Shown: piece after piece, positions 1 to 7,821 of the stretch
How the letters are laid out: every line of letters starts with the position of its first letter
How positions within the stretch are numbered: the stretch's first letter is position 1
Assembly: GCA_964388575.1 (NCBI GenBank)
Contig: CAYMAZ010000060.1
Coordinates: 1 to 9,168, forward strand
DNA from: CAYMAZ01 sp964388575
GTDB taxonomy: Bacteria; Bacteroidota; Bacteroidia; Bacteroidales; DTU049
Direction: 5' to 3'
DNA length: 9,168 bases
Program-made: the position numbers and the translations under genes
Notes under the pieces: generated by a model
Seen by the model: the letters and a program-made list of their open reading frames with translations, nothing else
The model's database searches: none
Told to the model about the DNA's origin: nothing

Positions 1-36
1 ACTTCAGCAACTACTGGAGCTACTGGGGCAACTACT
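1..36 (-). other. Val/Ala/Pro-rich stretch at the tip of the RpoC clamp coiled coil
   Basis: Codons 302-313 of rpoC read VVAPVAPVVAEV. In RpoC proteins I know, the preceding KAPE[VI] is followed at once by ILRNEKRMLQEAVD, which starts the second clamp helix (E. coli has AAPDIIVRNEKRM here). The DNA shows a small imperfect repeat: GTAGTTGC occurs at 28-35 and again at 7-14 on the minus strand, each downstream of a GCTCC (40-44 and 16-20), which suggests local duplication. The frame is the same as in the rest of rpoC and there is no stop. The length of the insert is unknown because the window ends inside it. Confidence 0.7.
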
Positions 37-938
37 TCAGGAGCTTTTACTTCTAGAAGTCTTTTCAGTCGATTATTCCTTATTATAACCCTGCGATACA
101 GGTCGTTTAGATCAGCTGAAGCAAATCGCCCTCCATCAAGTGGAACGAGTGGCCGGAGCTCAGGCGGAATGACCGGTACAATTTTTACGACCATCCATTC
201 AGGTTTGTTGACGACACGGGTGTTGGCATCACGGAATGCTTCAACGATGTGCAGCCGCTTCAAAACATCAGCTTTTCGTTGTTGTGACGTTTCTGTGCTG
301 GCTTTGTGCCTTAAGGAAAATGAAAGTTCATCCAGATCCAGTTTCAGAAGAAGATCATGAATTGCTTCAGCTCCCATCTTGGCAATAAACTTATCCGGAT
401 GTGAGTCATCTAAAAGCAGATTTTCCTTTGGAAGTTTTTCCATAATATCAAGATACTCATCCTCTGTAAGAAAATCAAGCATATTCTTATCTGAAATTAC
501 TCCTGGATTTATTACGACATAATTCTCGTAATAAATGATTTGTTCCAATTTCTTTGTCGGCAATCCCAATAGACTACCGATTTTGTTGGGAAGTGATTTA
601 AAAAACCATATGTGGGCTACCGGAACCACCAGTTGAATGTGTCCGATTCGCTCACGCCTTACTTTCTTTTCAGTAACCTCTACACCGCAACGGTCACAAA
701 CAATTCCTCTGTACCGAATTCTTTTGTACTTGCCGCAGTGACATTCCCAGTCTTTGACAGGTCCGAAAATACGTTCACAAAACAACCCGTTGGGCTCGGG
801 TTTATATGTTCTGTAATTTATGGTTTCTGGTTTTGTAACTTCACCGTTGGACATTGATAACACTTTATCAGGTGATATCAGGCTGATAGTAATGCTGGTG
901 AAATTACTTTTGGGTTGTGTTTCCTTTCTGAATGCCAT
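1..938 (-). CDS. rpoC: RNA polymerase subunit beta' (RpoC), N-terminal part, cut by window edge
   Basis: Largest subunit of RNA polymerase, which forms the clamp and, further on (outside the window), the catalytic Mg-binding site. I translated it by hand from the ATG at 938, which gives MAFRKETQPKSNF, the usual Bacteroidota start. 312 full codons are present plus GT of a 313th, which must be Val. The N-terminal zinc-binding domain is intact, with Cys66, Cys68, Cys81 and Cys84 in the WECHCGKY and VCDRCGVEV motifs. The KPEWMVVKIVPVIPPELRPLVPLDGGR block (about 245-271) and the first clamp helix, LYRRVIIRNNRLKRLLEVKAPEV (about 280-302), follow. After that the sequence is APVAPVVAEV instead of the expected ILRNEKRMLQE (see the separate entry). 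It starts 35 bp after the rpoB stop, with no Shine-Dalgarno sequence, so it is very likely cotranscribed with rpoB. The gene identity is certain; the C-terminal three quarters are not visible. Confidence 0.97.
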   Translation of the reverse strand, partial: MAFRKETQPKSNFTSITISLISPDKVLSMSNGEVTKPETINYRTYKPEPNGLFCERIFGPVKDWECHCGKYKRIRYRGIVCDRCGVEVTEKKVRRERIGHIQLVVPVAHIWFFKSLPNKIGSLLGLPTKKLEQIIYYENYVVINPGVISDKNMLDFLTEDEYLDIMEKLPKENLLLDDSHPDKFIAKMGAEAIHDLLLKLDLDELSFSLRHKASTETSQQRKADVLKRLHIVEAFRDANTRVVNKPEWMVVKIVPVIPPELRPLVPLDGGRFASADLNDLYRRVIIRNNRLKRLLEVKAPEVVAPVAPVVAE

Positions 939-973
939 ATGGAAAACGTATTAATTTTATGATTTAAAAATAT

Positions 974-3900
974 TTATTCAAATGAAATGTCTAGCCCCAA
1001 ACCTCTGAGTTCGTGTGCGAGAACATTAAATGACTCCGGAATTCCGGGTACAGGAAGATTGTCGCCTTTGACTATAGCTTCATATGCCTTGGAACGTCCA
1101 GTCACATCATCAGATTTAATTGTCAGAACTTCCTGAAGAATATTGGCTGCTCCGAATGCTTCAAGTGCCCAAACTTCCATTTCACCAAAACGCTGACCGC
1201 CAAACTGGGCTTTACCACCCAATGGTTGTTGTGTAATGAGTGAGTAAGGTCCGATAGAACGTGCATGCATCTTATCATCAACAAGGTGATGAAGTTTTAA
1301 CATGTAGATTACACCTACAGTTACCTGTTGGTCAAACTTCTGACCTGTTAATCCGTCGAATAATGTAACTTCTCCGTTCTCAGGAAGTTTTGCATTACTC
1401 AGATATTCGTTAATTTCTTCCAGACTGGCTCCGTCAAAAATCGGAGTTGCAAATTTCAATCCGAGTTTTTGACCTGCCCAACCCAAAACAGATTCATAAA
1501 TCTGACCAAGGTTCATTCGTGAGGGTACGCCAAGCGGGTTTAAAACAATATCGACTGGAGTGCCATCTTCAAGAAATGGCATGTCTTCTGGTCGAACAAT
1601 CTTTGCAACAATACCCTTATTTCCATGTCTTCCGGCCATTTTATCACCAACTTTCAGTTTTCTTTTTTTGGCAATAAATACCTTGGCTAGCTGGACAATA
1701 CCTGCTGGCAGTTCATCACCAACCTGGGCTACAAATTTCTCACGAGTAAATGTACCGAGTATCTCTTTATACTTTATGTCATAATTGTGAAGAATCCTCT
1801 GTATGATCTCATTTTTTGCCTTGTCAGTAGTCCATTTTGTTGGATTAATTTGGGTAAAGTCCAGACCTTCAAGTATCTTTTTTGTGAATTTTGCTCCTTT
1901 GGGAACGACTTCCTGTCTGATGGTATTGAATACACCCTGGGAGGTTTTTCCTTCAACAACCTTAATCAGTTTGTCAACCACTCTTTCTTTGAGCTCTGCA
2001 GCTTCTTTATTGAATGTTTTTTCAAGATGATCCAGAATGATCTTTTCTTTGGTTTTGGCTTTTTTGTCTTTTATAATTCTTGCAAAAAGCTTCTTGTCAA
2101 TAACAACACCTTTCAATGATGGAGGTGCTTTCATCGAAGCATCTTTCACATCACCTGCTTTGTCTCCAAAAATTGCGCGGAGAAGTTTTTCTTCAGGTGT
2201 TGGATCACTTTCTCCCTTTGGAGTAATTTTTCCGATCAGGAGATCTCCCTCGTTTACATTAGCTCCGATTCTGATGATCCCGTTCTCATCCAGATCTTTG
2301 AGTGCTTCTGTACTTACATTGGGAATGTCTTTTGTCAGTTCTTCAAGTCCTATTTTGGTGTCCCTGACTTCCATTGAAAATTCTTCAATATGAACAGATG
2401 TATACCAGTCTTCACGTACAACCTTTTCTGATATCACAATAGCATCTTCAAAATTGTACCCTCTCCAAGGCATGAATGCAACAAGTAGATTTCTCCCAAG
2501 AGCAAGTTCTCCTTCCTGTGTTGCATATCCCTCGCATAATACCTGCCCTTTTTTAACTTTCTGTCCCTGTTTAACAATTGGTTTCAGGTTGATACAGGTA
2601 TTCTGATTCGTTCTTTGAAATTTGGTCAGGTGATATGTTTTTGTATCTGAGTCAAAACTGACAAGTCGTTCTTCTTCTGTTCGATTATGCTTTATGATGA
2701 TTTTTCGGGCATCTACATATTCAACAACGCCTTCACCTTCTGAGTTTATTAATACCCGGCTATGAGATGCAACAGTTGATTCAAGACCTGTCCCGACAAT
2801 GGGCATTTCAGGTTGCATGAGCGGTACAGCCTGACGCATCATGTTTGACCCCATCAATGCACGGTTTGCATCATCATGTTCCAGAAATGGAATCATTGAT
2901 GCAGCCACAGATGCAATCTGATTTGTAGCAATATCAATGAAATTTACCTTTTCAGGTTCTACATAGGGATAATCAGCTTCATAGCGAACCTTAACCTTTT
3001 CATTCACAAACTCACCCTGGTCAGAATATGGTTCCACAGCCTGTGCAATAATCTGATCTTCTTCTTCTTCAGCTGACAGGTAAACCGGATTATTGAGACT
3101 TTTTACTATTCCGTTTTCAACAGGATAATATGGTGTTTCAATAAATCCAAGTTCATTGATTTTTGCATACACACAAAGTGATGAGATCAACCCGATATTT
3201 GGTCCTTCGGGTGTTTCAATCGTACATAAACGGCCATAATGAGTATAATGAACGTCACGAACTTCAAAACCAGCACGTTCACGTGACAATCCTCCGGGTC
3301 CCAAAGCTGAAATCCTGCGTTTGTGTGTGATCTCGGATAATGGATTGGTTTGATCCATGAACTGTGACAACTGATTTGTGCCGAAAAATGAATTTATCAC
3401 TGATGACAATGTTTTTGCATTGATCAGATCCATAGGAGAAAATACCTCGTTGTCACGAACGTTCATACGTTCACGGATTGTTCGTGCCATTCTGGCAAGT
3501 CCGACACCAAACTGTGCAGAAAGTTGTTCCCCTACAGTTCTGACTCTACGGTTACTCAGGTGATCAATATCGTCAATTTCAGTTTTACTGTTGATGAGTT
3601 CAATCAGATATTTGATAATATCAATAATATCTGTTTTGGTGAGCACTTTTCCTACGTTATCTGTGTTCTCCGGTCTGTTCAGTTTTTTGTTGATTCTGTA
3701 TCTGCCAACATCACCCAGATCATATCTTTTATCAGAGAAAAATAATTTGTCAATGATACTTCTTGCGGTTTCTTCATCGGGCGGTTCTGCATTCCTGAGT
3801 TGCTGATAAATAAATTCAATCGCTTCTTTTTCACTGTTGGCGGGGTCTTTCTGCATTGTGTTGAAGATGATTGAATAATCTGAGATGTTCACACCTTCTT

Positions 3901-4780
3901 TATGAACCAGGATGGTTTCAACACCTGAATCTAGAATTGGTTGAATGTGACTGTCCTCAAGCACGGTTTCTCTTTCAAGAATGACTTCTGTTCTGTTAAT
4001 GGAAACCAATTCCCCGGTATCTTCATCAACAAAATCTTCTACCCAGGATTTGACAACTCTGGCAGCCAGGACGCTACCGATAAGTTTTTTTAACCCTGTT
4101 TTGGTAACTTTAATTTCATCTGCCAGTTCAAAGACATCAAGAATCTGCTTGTCTGTTTCAAATCCGATCGCACGCAGTAAAGTTGTTACAGGAACTTTCT
4201 TTTTTCTGTCAATATATGCATACATGACATTGTTTATGTCTGTTGCAAACTCCATCCAGGAACCTTTAAACGGGATAATTCGGGCTGAATAAAGAATTGT
4301 TCCGTTTGGGTGGCGGCTATGACCGAAAAATACTCCGGGTGAACGGTGAAGCTGAGAAACGATAACTCTTTCGGCACCATTGATGACAAATGTGCCCTTG
4401 GGTGTCATATAGGGGATTTGTCCCAAATAGACATCCTGAATGATGGTTTTAAAATCTTCGTGTTCTTCATCTGTACAATACAATTTCAACTTAGCCTTAA
4501 ATGGTACCGAGTATGTCAAGCCTCTTTCAAGACATTCTTCTATAGAATATCTTGGCGGGTCTATAAAATAATCTAAAAACTCAAGTACAAATTGATTTCT
4601 GGCATCTGAAATTGGAAAGTTTTCAGCGAACACCTTAAATAAACCTTCATTTTTTCTGTTTTCCGGAGTCGTTTCCAATTGGAAAAAATCCTGAAATGAC
4701 TTGATTTGCACTTCAAGAAAATCTGGATACTCCGGCTGTCGCGTATTTGCAAAACTAATTCTTTGATTTTGTGCAGCCAA
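974..4780 (-). CDS. rpoB: RNA polymerase subunit beta (RpoB)
   Basis: Second-largest RNA polymerase subunit, with the fork loop, the rifampicin pocket and part of the active centre. From the TTG at 4780 the product is 1268 residues. Visible landmarks in this numbering: the PPRYSIEECLERGLTYSVPFKAKL block of the N-terminal lobe (about 75-98); the rifampicin region QLSQFMDQTNPLSEITHKRR (470-489) with Asp476, His486 and Ser491 all of the sensitive type; ETPEGPNIGLISS (about 522-534); the GDKMAGRHGNKG active-site motif (1045-1056, Lys1047 and Lys1055); and KLHHLVDDKMHARSIGPYS (about 1162-1180). A lysine- and glutamate-rich insert (about 900-1020) sits where E. coli beta also has a lineage insert. 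No ATG occurs in frame before codon 176 of this numbering. The TTG start gives (M)AAQNQRISFANTR, which aligns with family N-termini; the longer GTG form at 4843 does not. It follows rplL after 100 bp. Confidence 0.97.
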   Translation of the reverse strand: MAAQNQRISFANTRQPEYPDFLEVQIKSFQDFFQLETTPENRKNEGLFKVFAENFPISDARNQFVLEFLDYFIDPPRYSIEECLERGLTYSVPFKAKLKLYCTDEEHEDFKTIIQDVYLGQIPYMTPKGTFVINGAERVIVSQLHRSPGVFFGHSRHPNGTILYSARIIPFKGSWMEFATDINNVMYAYIDRKKKVPVTTLLRAIGFETDKQILDVFELADEIKVTKTGLKKLIGSVLAARVVKSWVEDFVDEDTGELVSINRTEVILERETVLEDSHIQPILDSGVETILVHKEGVNISDYSIIFNTMQKDPANSEKEAIEFIYQQLRNAEPPDEETARSIIDKLFFSDKRYDLGDVGRYRINKKLNRPENTDNVGKVLTKTDIIDIIKYLIELINSKTEIDDIDHLSNRRVRTVGEQLSAQFGVGLARMARTIRERMNVRDNEVFSPMDLINAKTLSSVINSFFGTNQLSQFMDQTNPLSEITHKRRISALGPGGLSRERAGFEVRDVHYTHYGRLCTIETPEGPNIGLISSLCVYAKINELGFIETPYYPVENGIVKSLNNPVYLSAEEEEDQIIAQAVEPYSDQGEFVNEKVKVRYEADYPYVEPEKVNFIDIATNQIASVAASMIPFLEHDDANRALMGSNMMRQAVPLMQPEMPIVGTGLESTVASHSRVLINSEGEGVVEYVDARKIIIKHNRTEEERLVSFDSDTKTYHLTKFQRTNQNTCINLKPIVKQGQKVKKGQVLCEGYATQEGELALGRNLLVAFMPWRGYNFEDAIVISEKVVREDWYTSVHIEEFSMEVRDTKIGLEELTKDIPNVSTEALKDLDENGIIRIGANVNEGDLLIGKITPKGESDPTPEEKLLRAIFGDKAGDVKDASMKAPPSLKGVVIDKKLFARIIKDKKAKTKEKIILDHLEKTFNKEAAELKERVVDKLIKVVEGKTSQGVFNTIRQEVVPKGAKFTKKILEGLDFTQINPTKWTTDKAKNEIIQRILHNYDIKYKEILGTFTREKFVAQVGDELPAGIVQLAKVFIAKKRKLKVGDKMAGRHGNKGIVAKIVRPEDMPFLEDGTPVDIVLNPLGVPSRMNLGQIYESVLGWAGQKLGLKFATPIFDGASLEEINEYLSNAKLPENGEVTLFDGLTGQKFDQQVTVGVIYMLKLHHLVDDKMHARSIGPYSLITQQPLGGKAQFGGQRFGEMEVWALEAFGAANILQEVLTIKSDDVTGRSKAYEAIVKGDNLPVPGIPESFNVLAHELRGLGLDISFE

Positions 4781-4829
4781 GGTATTAATGTTTAAGGTTA
4801 AAAAAATAACATTATTAATAAATGGGAAA

Positions 4830-4858
4830 AACTTCTGCTTCACTGAGAAGCAGAAGTT
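4830..4858 (-). terminator. Terminator-like hairpin (probable attenuator) between rplL and rpoB
   Basis: On the minus strand a 12-bp perfect stem (AACTTCTGCTTC paired with GAAGCAGAAGTT, 4847-4858 with 4830-4841) encloses a 5-base loop. The 3' side runs into four to five Ts, then CCC. It lies 22 bp after the rplL stop and 49 bp before the TTG start of rpoB. Both flanking genes point the same way, and rpoB-rpoC has no other clear source of transcription. Partial termination that keeps ribosomal protein mRNA above polymerase mRNA is therefore the likely role, as is known at this junction in E. coli. The T tract is short, so an RNA-processing hairpin is an alternative. Confidence 0.7.
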
Positions 4859-4880
4859 ATCCTTTTAATACGAAAGAACT

Positions 4881-5252
4881 TTATTTGAGTTCAACTTCAG
4901 CTCCGGCTTCTTCGAGCGCTTTTTTGAGAGCTTCAGCTTCGTCTTTACTAATGCCTTCTTTTACGGCATTGGGAGCGTTGTCAACAAGTTCTTTGGCTTC
5001 TTTGAGGCCAAGGCTGGTTAATTCTTTTACGAGCTTAACCACAGCAAGTTTCTGAGCACCGGCTGCTTTTAATACAACGTCAAATTGTGTTTTTTCTTCT
5101 ACTACAGGAGCGTCTGCGGCTGCTGCTGCAACTGCAACCGGAGCTGCAGCGGGTTCAATACCATACTCATCTTTTAAAATCTGAGCAAGTTCGTTAACTT
5201 CTTTTACTGTGAGGTTAACCAATTGTTCTGCGAAAGCTTTTAAATCTGCCAT
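4881..5252 (-). CDS. rplL: 50S ribosomal protein L7/L12
   Basis: Multi-copy ribosomal stalk protein that recruits and activates the translational GTPases, including EF-Tu encoded upstream in this window. The 123-residue product has the family's normal length and layout: an N-terminal dimerisation domain that binds L10 (about 1-33), an Ala/Pro/Val-rich flexible hinge (34-50, PAAAPVAVAAAAADAPV), and a C-terminal factor-binding domain starting EEKTQFDVVL (52-123) with the LGLKEAKELVDNAP helix region. The ATG at 5252 gives MADLKAFAEQLVNLTVKEVNEL, a typical start. It sits 42 bp after rplJ, with no Shine-Dalgarno sequence but a run of As. A hairpin follows its stop codon. Confidence 0.98.
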   Translation of the reverse strand: MADLKAFAEQLVNLTVKEVNELAQILKDEYGIEPAAAPVAVAAAAADAPVVEEKTQFDVVLKAAGAQKLAVVKLVKELTSLGLKEAKELVDNAPNAVKEGISKDEAEALKKALEEAGAEVELK

Positions 5253-5294
5253 TTTATTTTTTTGATTTAAATGTTAAACAATGTTTTTAATTAA

Positions 5295-5813
5295 TTAATT
5301 TTTCTCTGATAAAGTTTTAAGAATACCGGCAAGCTTGCCACCTCCTGACTGTAAGCCTGAAATGACATTACGTGCAGGTGATTGCAACAGTGCAATAAGA
5401 TCTCCAATGAGCTCTTCTTTGGATTTGATTGCAATCAGGTTATCAAGTTCATGGTCTCCGATAAAATGCATGTCCATAACGTATGCTCCTTTGAGCACAG
5501 GTCTGTCATACTTTTTACGAAATTCCTTAATGACTTTAGCAGGTTCTGTGACATTCTGACAAAACATCAAAGATGTATTGTCTTTTAAAATGTCGTACAA
5601 GGGTGAAAAATCCCTCTCAGACCGTTCCATCGCCTTTTTTAGCAATGTGTTTTTTACAATCTGAAGATGAATATCCCTTTTGAAACACAAACGACGCAAT
5701 TGTGATGTGGCATCTGCATTTAATGCTGAAATATCAGCAAGATACAAAGTGCTCGACTCATTTAGTTGCTGTGTCAATGTTTCAATGAACTGATCCTTTT
5801 CTTCTTTTTTCAT
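5295..5813 (-). CDS. rplJ: 50S ribosomal protein L10
   Basis: Base of the ribosomal stalk; it anchors the L7/L12 dimers to 23S rRNA next to L11. The product has 172 residues, the usual size. The N-terminal RNA-binding domain shows the typical YLADISALNADATSQLRRLCF and IVKNTLLKKAMER segments (about 24-65). The C-terminal part (about 130-172) holds the EELIGDLIALLQSPARNVISGLQSGGGKLAGILKTL helices that carry L7/L12. The ATG at 5813 gives MKKEEKDQFIETLTQQL. The 24-bp gap from rplA is too short for a separate leader of the kind L10 binds in E. coli; if L10 autoregulates here, the site must lie within coding sequence or elsewhere. The gene order with rplL downstream is the standard one. Confidence 0.97.
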   Translation of the reverse strand: MKKEEKDQFIETLTQQLNESSTLYLADISALNADATSQLRRLCFKRDIHLQIVKNTLLKKAMERSERDFSPLYDILKDNTSLMFCQNVTEPAKVIKEFRKKYDRPVLKGAYVMDMHFIGDHELDNLIAIKSKEELIGDLIALLQSPARNVISGLQSGGGKLAGILKTLSEKN

Positions 5814-5837
5814 AAGTCAATGAAAATAATGTTAGAA

Positions 5838-6533
5838 TTATGTAGTGATTGATTTCGAGTCAATTCTGACTCCGGGACTCATGGTGCTTGATACAAAAAC
5901 ACTTTTCACATAAGTACCTTTAGCAGCTGATGGTTTTAGCTTTACAATGGTTGTCAGAAGCTCTCTGGCATTTTCTTCCAGCTTTGTAAGATCAAAATTG
6001 ACCTTGCCAATGCTAGAATGTATGATACCAAACTTATCAACTTTAAAGTCAATCTTTCCTGCTTTTGATTCCTGTACAGCTTTGCCAACATCCATGGTCA
6101 CTGTTCCCGTTTTTGGATTAGGCATTAACCCTCTCGGTCCCAGGATTTTTCCCAGTACACCGACTTTAGGCATTACATTGGGAGTGGTGATGATAACATC
6201 GACATCTGTCCATCCCTGTTTGATCTTATCAATATAATCATCAAGTCCGACATAATCTGCACCGGCACTTTTGGCTTCATCTTCCTTTTCAGGTGTACAT
6301 AAAACCAATACGCGCACTTCTTTTCCTGTTCCGTGAGGAAGCGTCACGGAACCCCGAACCATTTGATTTGCTTTCCTGGGGTCAACACCCAAACGAACAT
6401 CAATATCTACTGACGCGTCGAATGACGTGTATGTTATATCTTTAACAACCTGCAATCCCTGAGGTAAAGTATAAGCAGCATCTTTGTCAAATTTTTCCAG
6501 TGCTACCTTACGTTTTTTTGATATTTTTGTCAT
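5838..6533 (-). CDS. rplA: 50S ribosomal protein L1
   Basis: Protein of the mobile L1 arm, which binds helix 76 of 23S rRNA and guides deacylated tRNA out of the E site. The product has 231 residues, a normal length. The family signature is clear at about 114-142: IITTPNVMPKVGVLGKILGPRGLMPNPKTG. The rest follows the family, from MTKISKKRKVALEKFDKDAAY to YVKSVFVSSTMSPGVRID near the end. The ATG at 6533 is the only start that fits. An AGGA lies 9 bases before it, the one Shine-Dalgarno-like sequence in the window; whether it is used is unknown. It sits 42 bp after rplK and 24 bp before rplJ. I saw no copy of the L1 binding hairpin in the short gap before rplK. Confidence 0.98.
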   Translation of the reverse strand: MTKISKKRKVALEKFDKDAAYTLPQGLQVVKDITYTSFDASVDIDVRLGVDPRKANQMVRGSVTLPHGTGKEVRVLVLCTPEKEDEAKSAGADYVGLDDYIDKIKQGWTDVDVIITTPNVMPKVGVLGKILGPRGLMPNPKTGTVTMDVGKAVQESKAGKIDFKVDKFGIIHSSIGKVNFDLTKLEENARELLTTIVKLKPSAAKGTYVKSVFVSSTMSPGVRIDSKSITT

Positions 6534-6575
6534 CTCGCTTTATCCTGCTTTAATGTGTTAAATAAAAATACGTTA

Positions 6576-7013
6576 TTAAAATGGTGCTGTTCCGGTAACC
6601 TTGATACCCATACTTCGTGCAGTGCCGGCTACCATCTTCATGGCTGATTCAACTGTAAAACAATTTAAATCGTTCATTTTATCTTCAGCAATTGACTTCA
6701 CTTGTTCCCAACTCACAGAAGCAATCTTAATACGATTTGGTTCTGCAGAGCCTTTGTTTTGTTTTGATGTTTCAAGCAACTGAACTGGTACAGGAGGTGA
6801 TTTTAAAACAAAATCAAATGATTTGTCCTGATATACTGTAATAATTGCTGGAATGATCTTCCCTGCCTTGTCCTGTGTTCGGGCATTGAACTGTTTGCAA
6901 AACTCCATGATGTTCACTCCCTTTGCACCTAAGGCCGGTCCTACGGGAGGTGAGGGATTTGCAGCTCCTCCTTTTATTTGCAGCTTAATGATAGCGCTTA
7001 CTTGCTTTGCCAT
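6576..7013 (-). CDS. rplK: 50S ribosomal protein L11
   Basis: Binds the GTPase-associated region of 23S rRNA beside L10 and the stalk; its flexible N-terminal domain responds to elongation factors and, in many bacteria, to the stringent response. The product has 145 residues, the usual size. The N-terminal domain (about 1-70) has the conserved PSPPVGPALGAKGVNIMEFCKQFN stretch (20-43) with the prolines that line the thiopeptide pocket. The C-terminal rRNA-binding domain (about 75-145) ends with DLNCFTVESAMKMVAGTARSMGI. Start ATG at 7013, 21 bp after nusG. Confidence 0.98.
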   Translation of the reverse strand: MAKQVSAIIKLQIKGGAANPSPPVGPALGAKGVNIMEFCKQFNARTQDKAGKIIPAIITVYQDKSFDFVLKSPPVPVQLLETSKQNKGSAEPNRIKIASVSWEQVKSIAEDKMNDLNCFTVESAMKMVAGTARSMGIKVTGTAPF

Positions 7014-7034
7014 TTTCTATACATTTTTTGTTTA

Positions 7035-7577
7035 TTATTCTTTTTCAACCTGTAAAAATCCAAGCTCAAGCGGTGTTTTCCGGCCAAAGATTTTTACCAT
7101 GACTTTAAGTTTCTTTTTCTCTTCGTTAACTTCCTCTATGATTCCTGAAAAACTGTTGAACGGACCGTCAATAACCTTCACTGTTTCACCAACAATAAAT
7201 GGTTCGCTTAACTCTTCATCTTTATCCATCAAATCATCCATCTGTCCGAGAATACGTCTCACTTCTGAAGGACGCATGGGATCAGGTTCTCCTTTCGTTC
7301 CAAGGAATCCTAATACTCCGGGTATGCCTTTAATTGTATGAATGATTTCACCTGTCAAGATTGCCTCAATTAATACGTATCCCGGAAAATAGTTTTTTTC
7401 TTTACTGATTTTTTTCCCTTTTCTGATTTGATAAACTTTCTCAGTCGGTACCAGCACCTGTGTAACAAAATCCTGAAGGTTCAGTCTTGATATTTCATTA
7501 TCAATATACTGTTTAACCTTTTTCTCACTGCCACTCACAGCTCGAACAACATACCATTTTTGTGTGTTTTCGCTCAT
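7035..7577 (-). CDS. nusG: Transcription termination/antitermination factor NusG
   Basis: Elongation factor that binds the RNA polymerase clamp and links transcription to ribosomes or to Rho. The product has 180 residues, the normal length for the family without inserts. The N-terminal NGN domain (about 6-112) starts KWYVVRAVSGSEKKVKQYI and holds the FPGYVLIEA motif (64-72) and the KGIPGVLGFLG segment. A linker rich in acidic residues (about 113-126) leads to the C-terminal KOW domain (about 128-175), with VGETVKVIDGPFNSFSGIIEEV. Start ATG at 7577, 38 bp after secE; the gap has no Shine-Dalgarno sequence. The secE-nusG-rplK order is widely conserved in bacteria. Confidence 0.98.
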   Translation of the reverse strand: MSENTQKWYVVRAVSGSEKKVKQYIDNEISRLNLQDFVTQVLVPTEKVYQIRKGKKISKEKNYFPGYVLIEAILTGEIIHTIKGIPGVLGFLGTKGEPDPMRPSEVRRILGQMDDLMDKDEELSEPFIVGETVKVIDGPFNSFSGIIEEVNEEKKKLKVMVKIFGRKTPLELGFLQVEKE

Positions 7578-7615
7578 TGATTAAAATTTATCACTTCAAG
7601 TGTATGAATGCTTTT

Positions 7616-7804
7616 TTATGCACCATACCATATTTTTAAAATATTTTCAAAACTGATGTCCATAAGCAGCACAACAAGTGCAATTAAAAGTGAAGCAATA
7701 GAAACTACTATTGAACTGCTTTGAAGTTCTGACCAGGTCGGCCATGAGACCTTGTTTTTCATTTCGTCATAAACTTCGGCGATATATTTTCTGATCTTTT
7801 TCAT
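7616..7804 (-). CDS. secE: Preprotein translocase subunit SecE
   Basis: Small clamp subunit of the SecYEG channel in the inner membrane, which stabilises SecY during protein export. The 62-residue product is of the short type with one membrane span. The amphipathic N-terminal helix (KKIRKYIAEVYDEMKNKV, 2-19) is followed by the family motif SWPTWSEL (20-27) and one hydrophobic segment (about 31-49, SIVVSIASLLIALVVLLMD). A short C-terminal tail follows. It starts at the ATG at 7804, only 17 bp after the 3' end of the tRNA-Trp gene, so both are probably cut from the same transcript. Confidence 0.96.
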   Translation of the reverse strand: MKKIRKYIAEVYDEMKNKVSWPTWSELQSSSIVVSIASLLIALVVLLMDISFENILKIWYGA

Positions 7805-7821
7805 ACATTAAATTTTCAGTG

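Noticed and set aside
1..36. Start of an intein in RpoC
   Set aside because: Inteins begin with Cys, Ser or Thr and the splice-block motifs; the stretch is a plain Val/Ala/Pro repeat, and the tip of the clamp is not a usual intein site. The sequence beyond the window cannot be seen.
2037..2393. Plus-strand open frame of 118 codons opposite rpoB
   Set aside because: Antisense to highly conserved RpoB sequence; Ser/Phe-rich shadow translation, with no start-site signal or family resemblance.
4781..4843. N-terminal extension of RpoB from GTG at 4843 (MKQKFFPFINNVIFLTLNINT)
   Set aside because: It resembles a hydrophobic leader but is encoded by the terminator hairpin and its A/T-rich tail, and RpoB is cytoplasmic. 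Family alignment begins at AAQNQRISF, so it is more likely untranslated.
5287..5298. Palindrome TTAATTAATTAA at the end of rplJ
   Set aside because: It is only A/T with no loop and overlaps the stop codon; such a sequence is expected by chance in A/T-rich gaps and is too weak for a terminator.
6853..7341. Plus-strand open frame of 162 codons opposite rplK and nusG
   Set aside because: It lies wholly antisense to two conserved genes, its product resembles no family I know and is rich in Ser, Phe and Pro, as expected from reversed codons.
7585..7605. CACTTGAAGTG palindrome in the secE-nusG gap as an operator
   Set aside because: A single short palindrome without a promoter nearby or a known regulator; chance is the simpler explanation.
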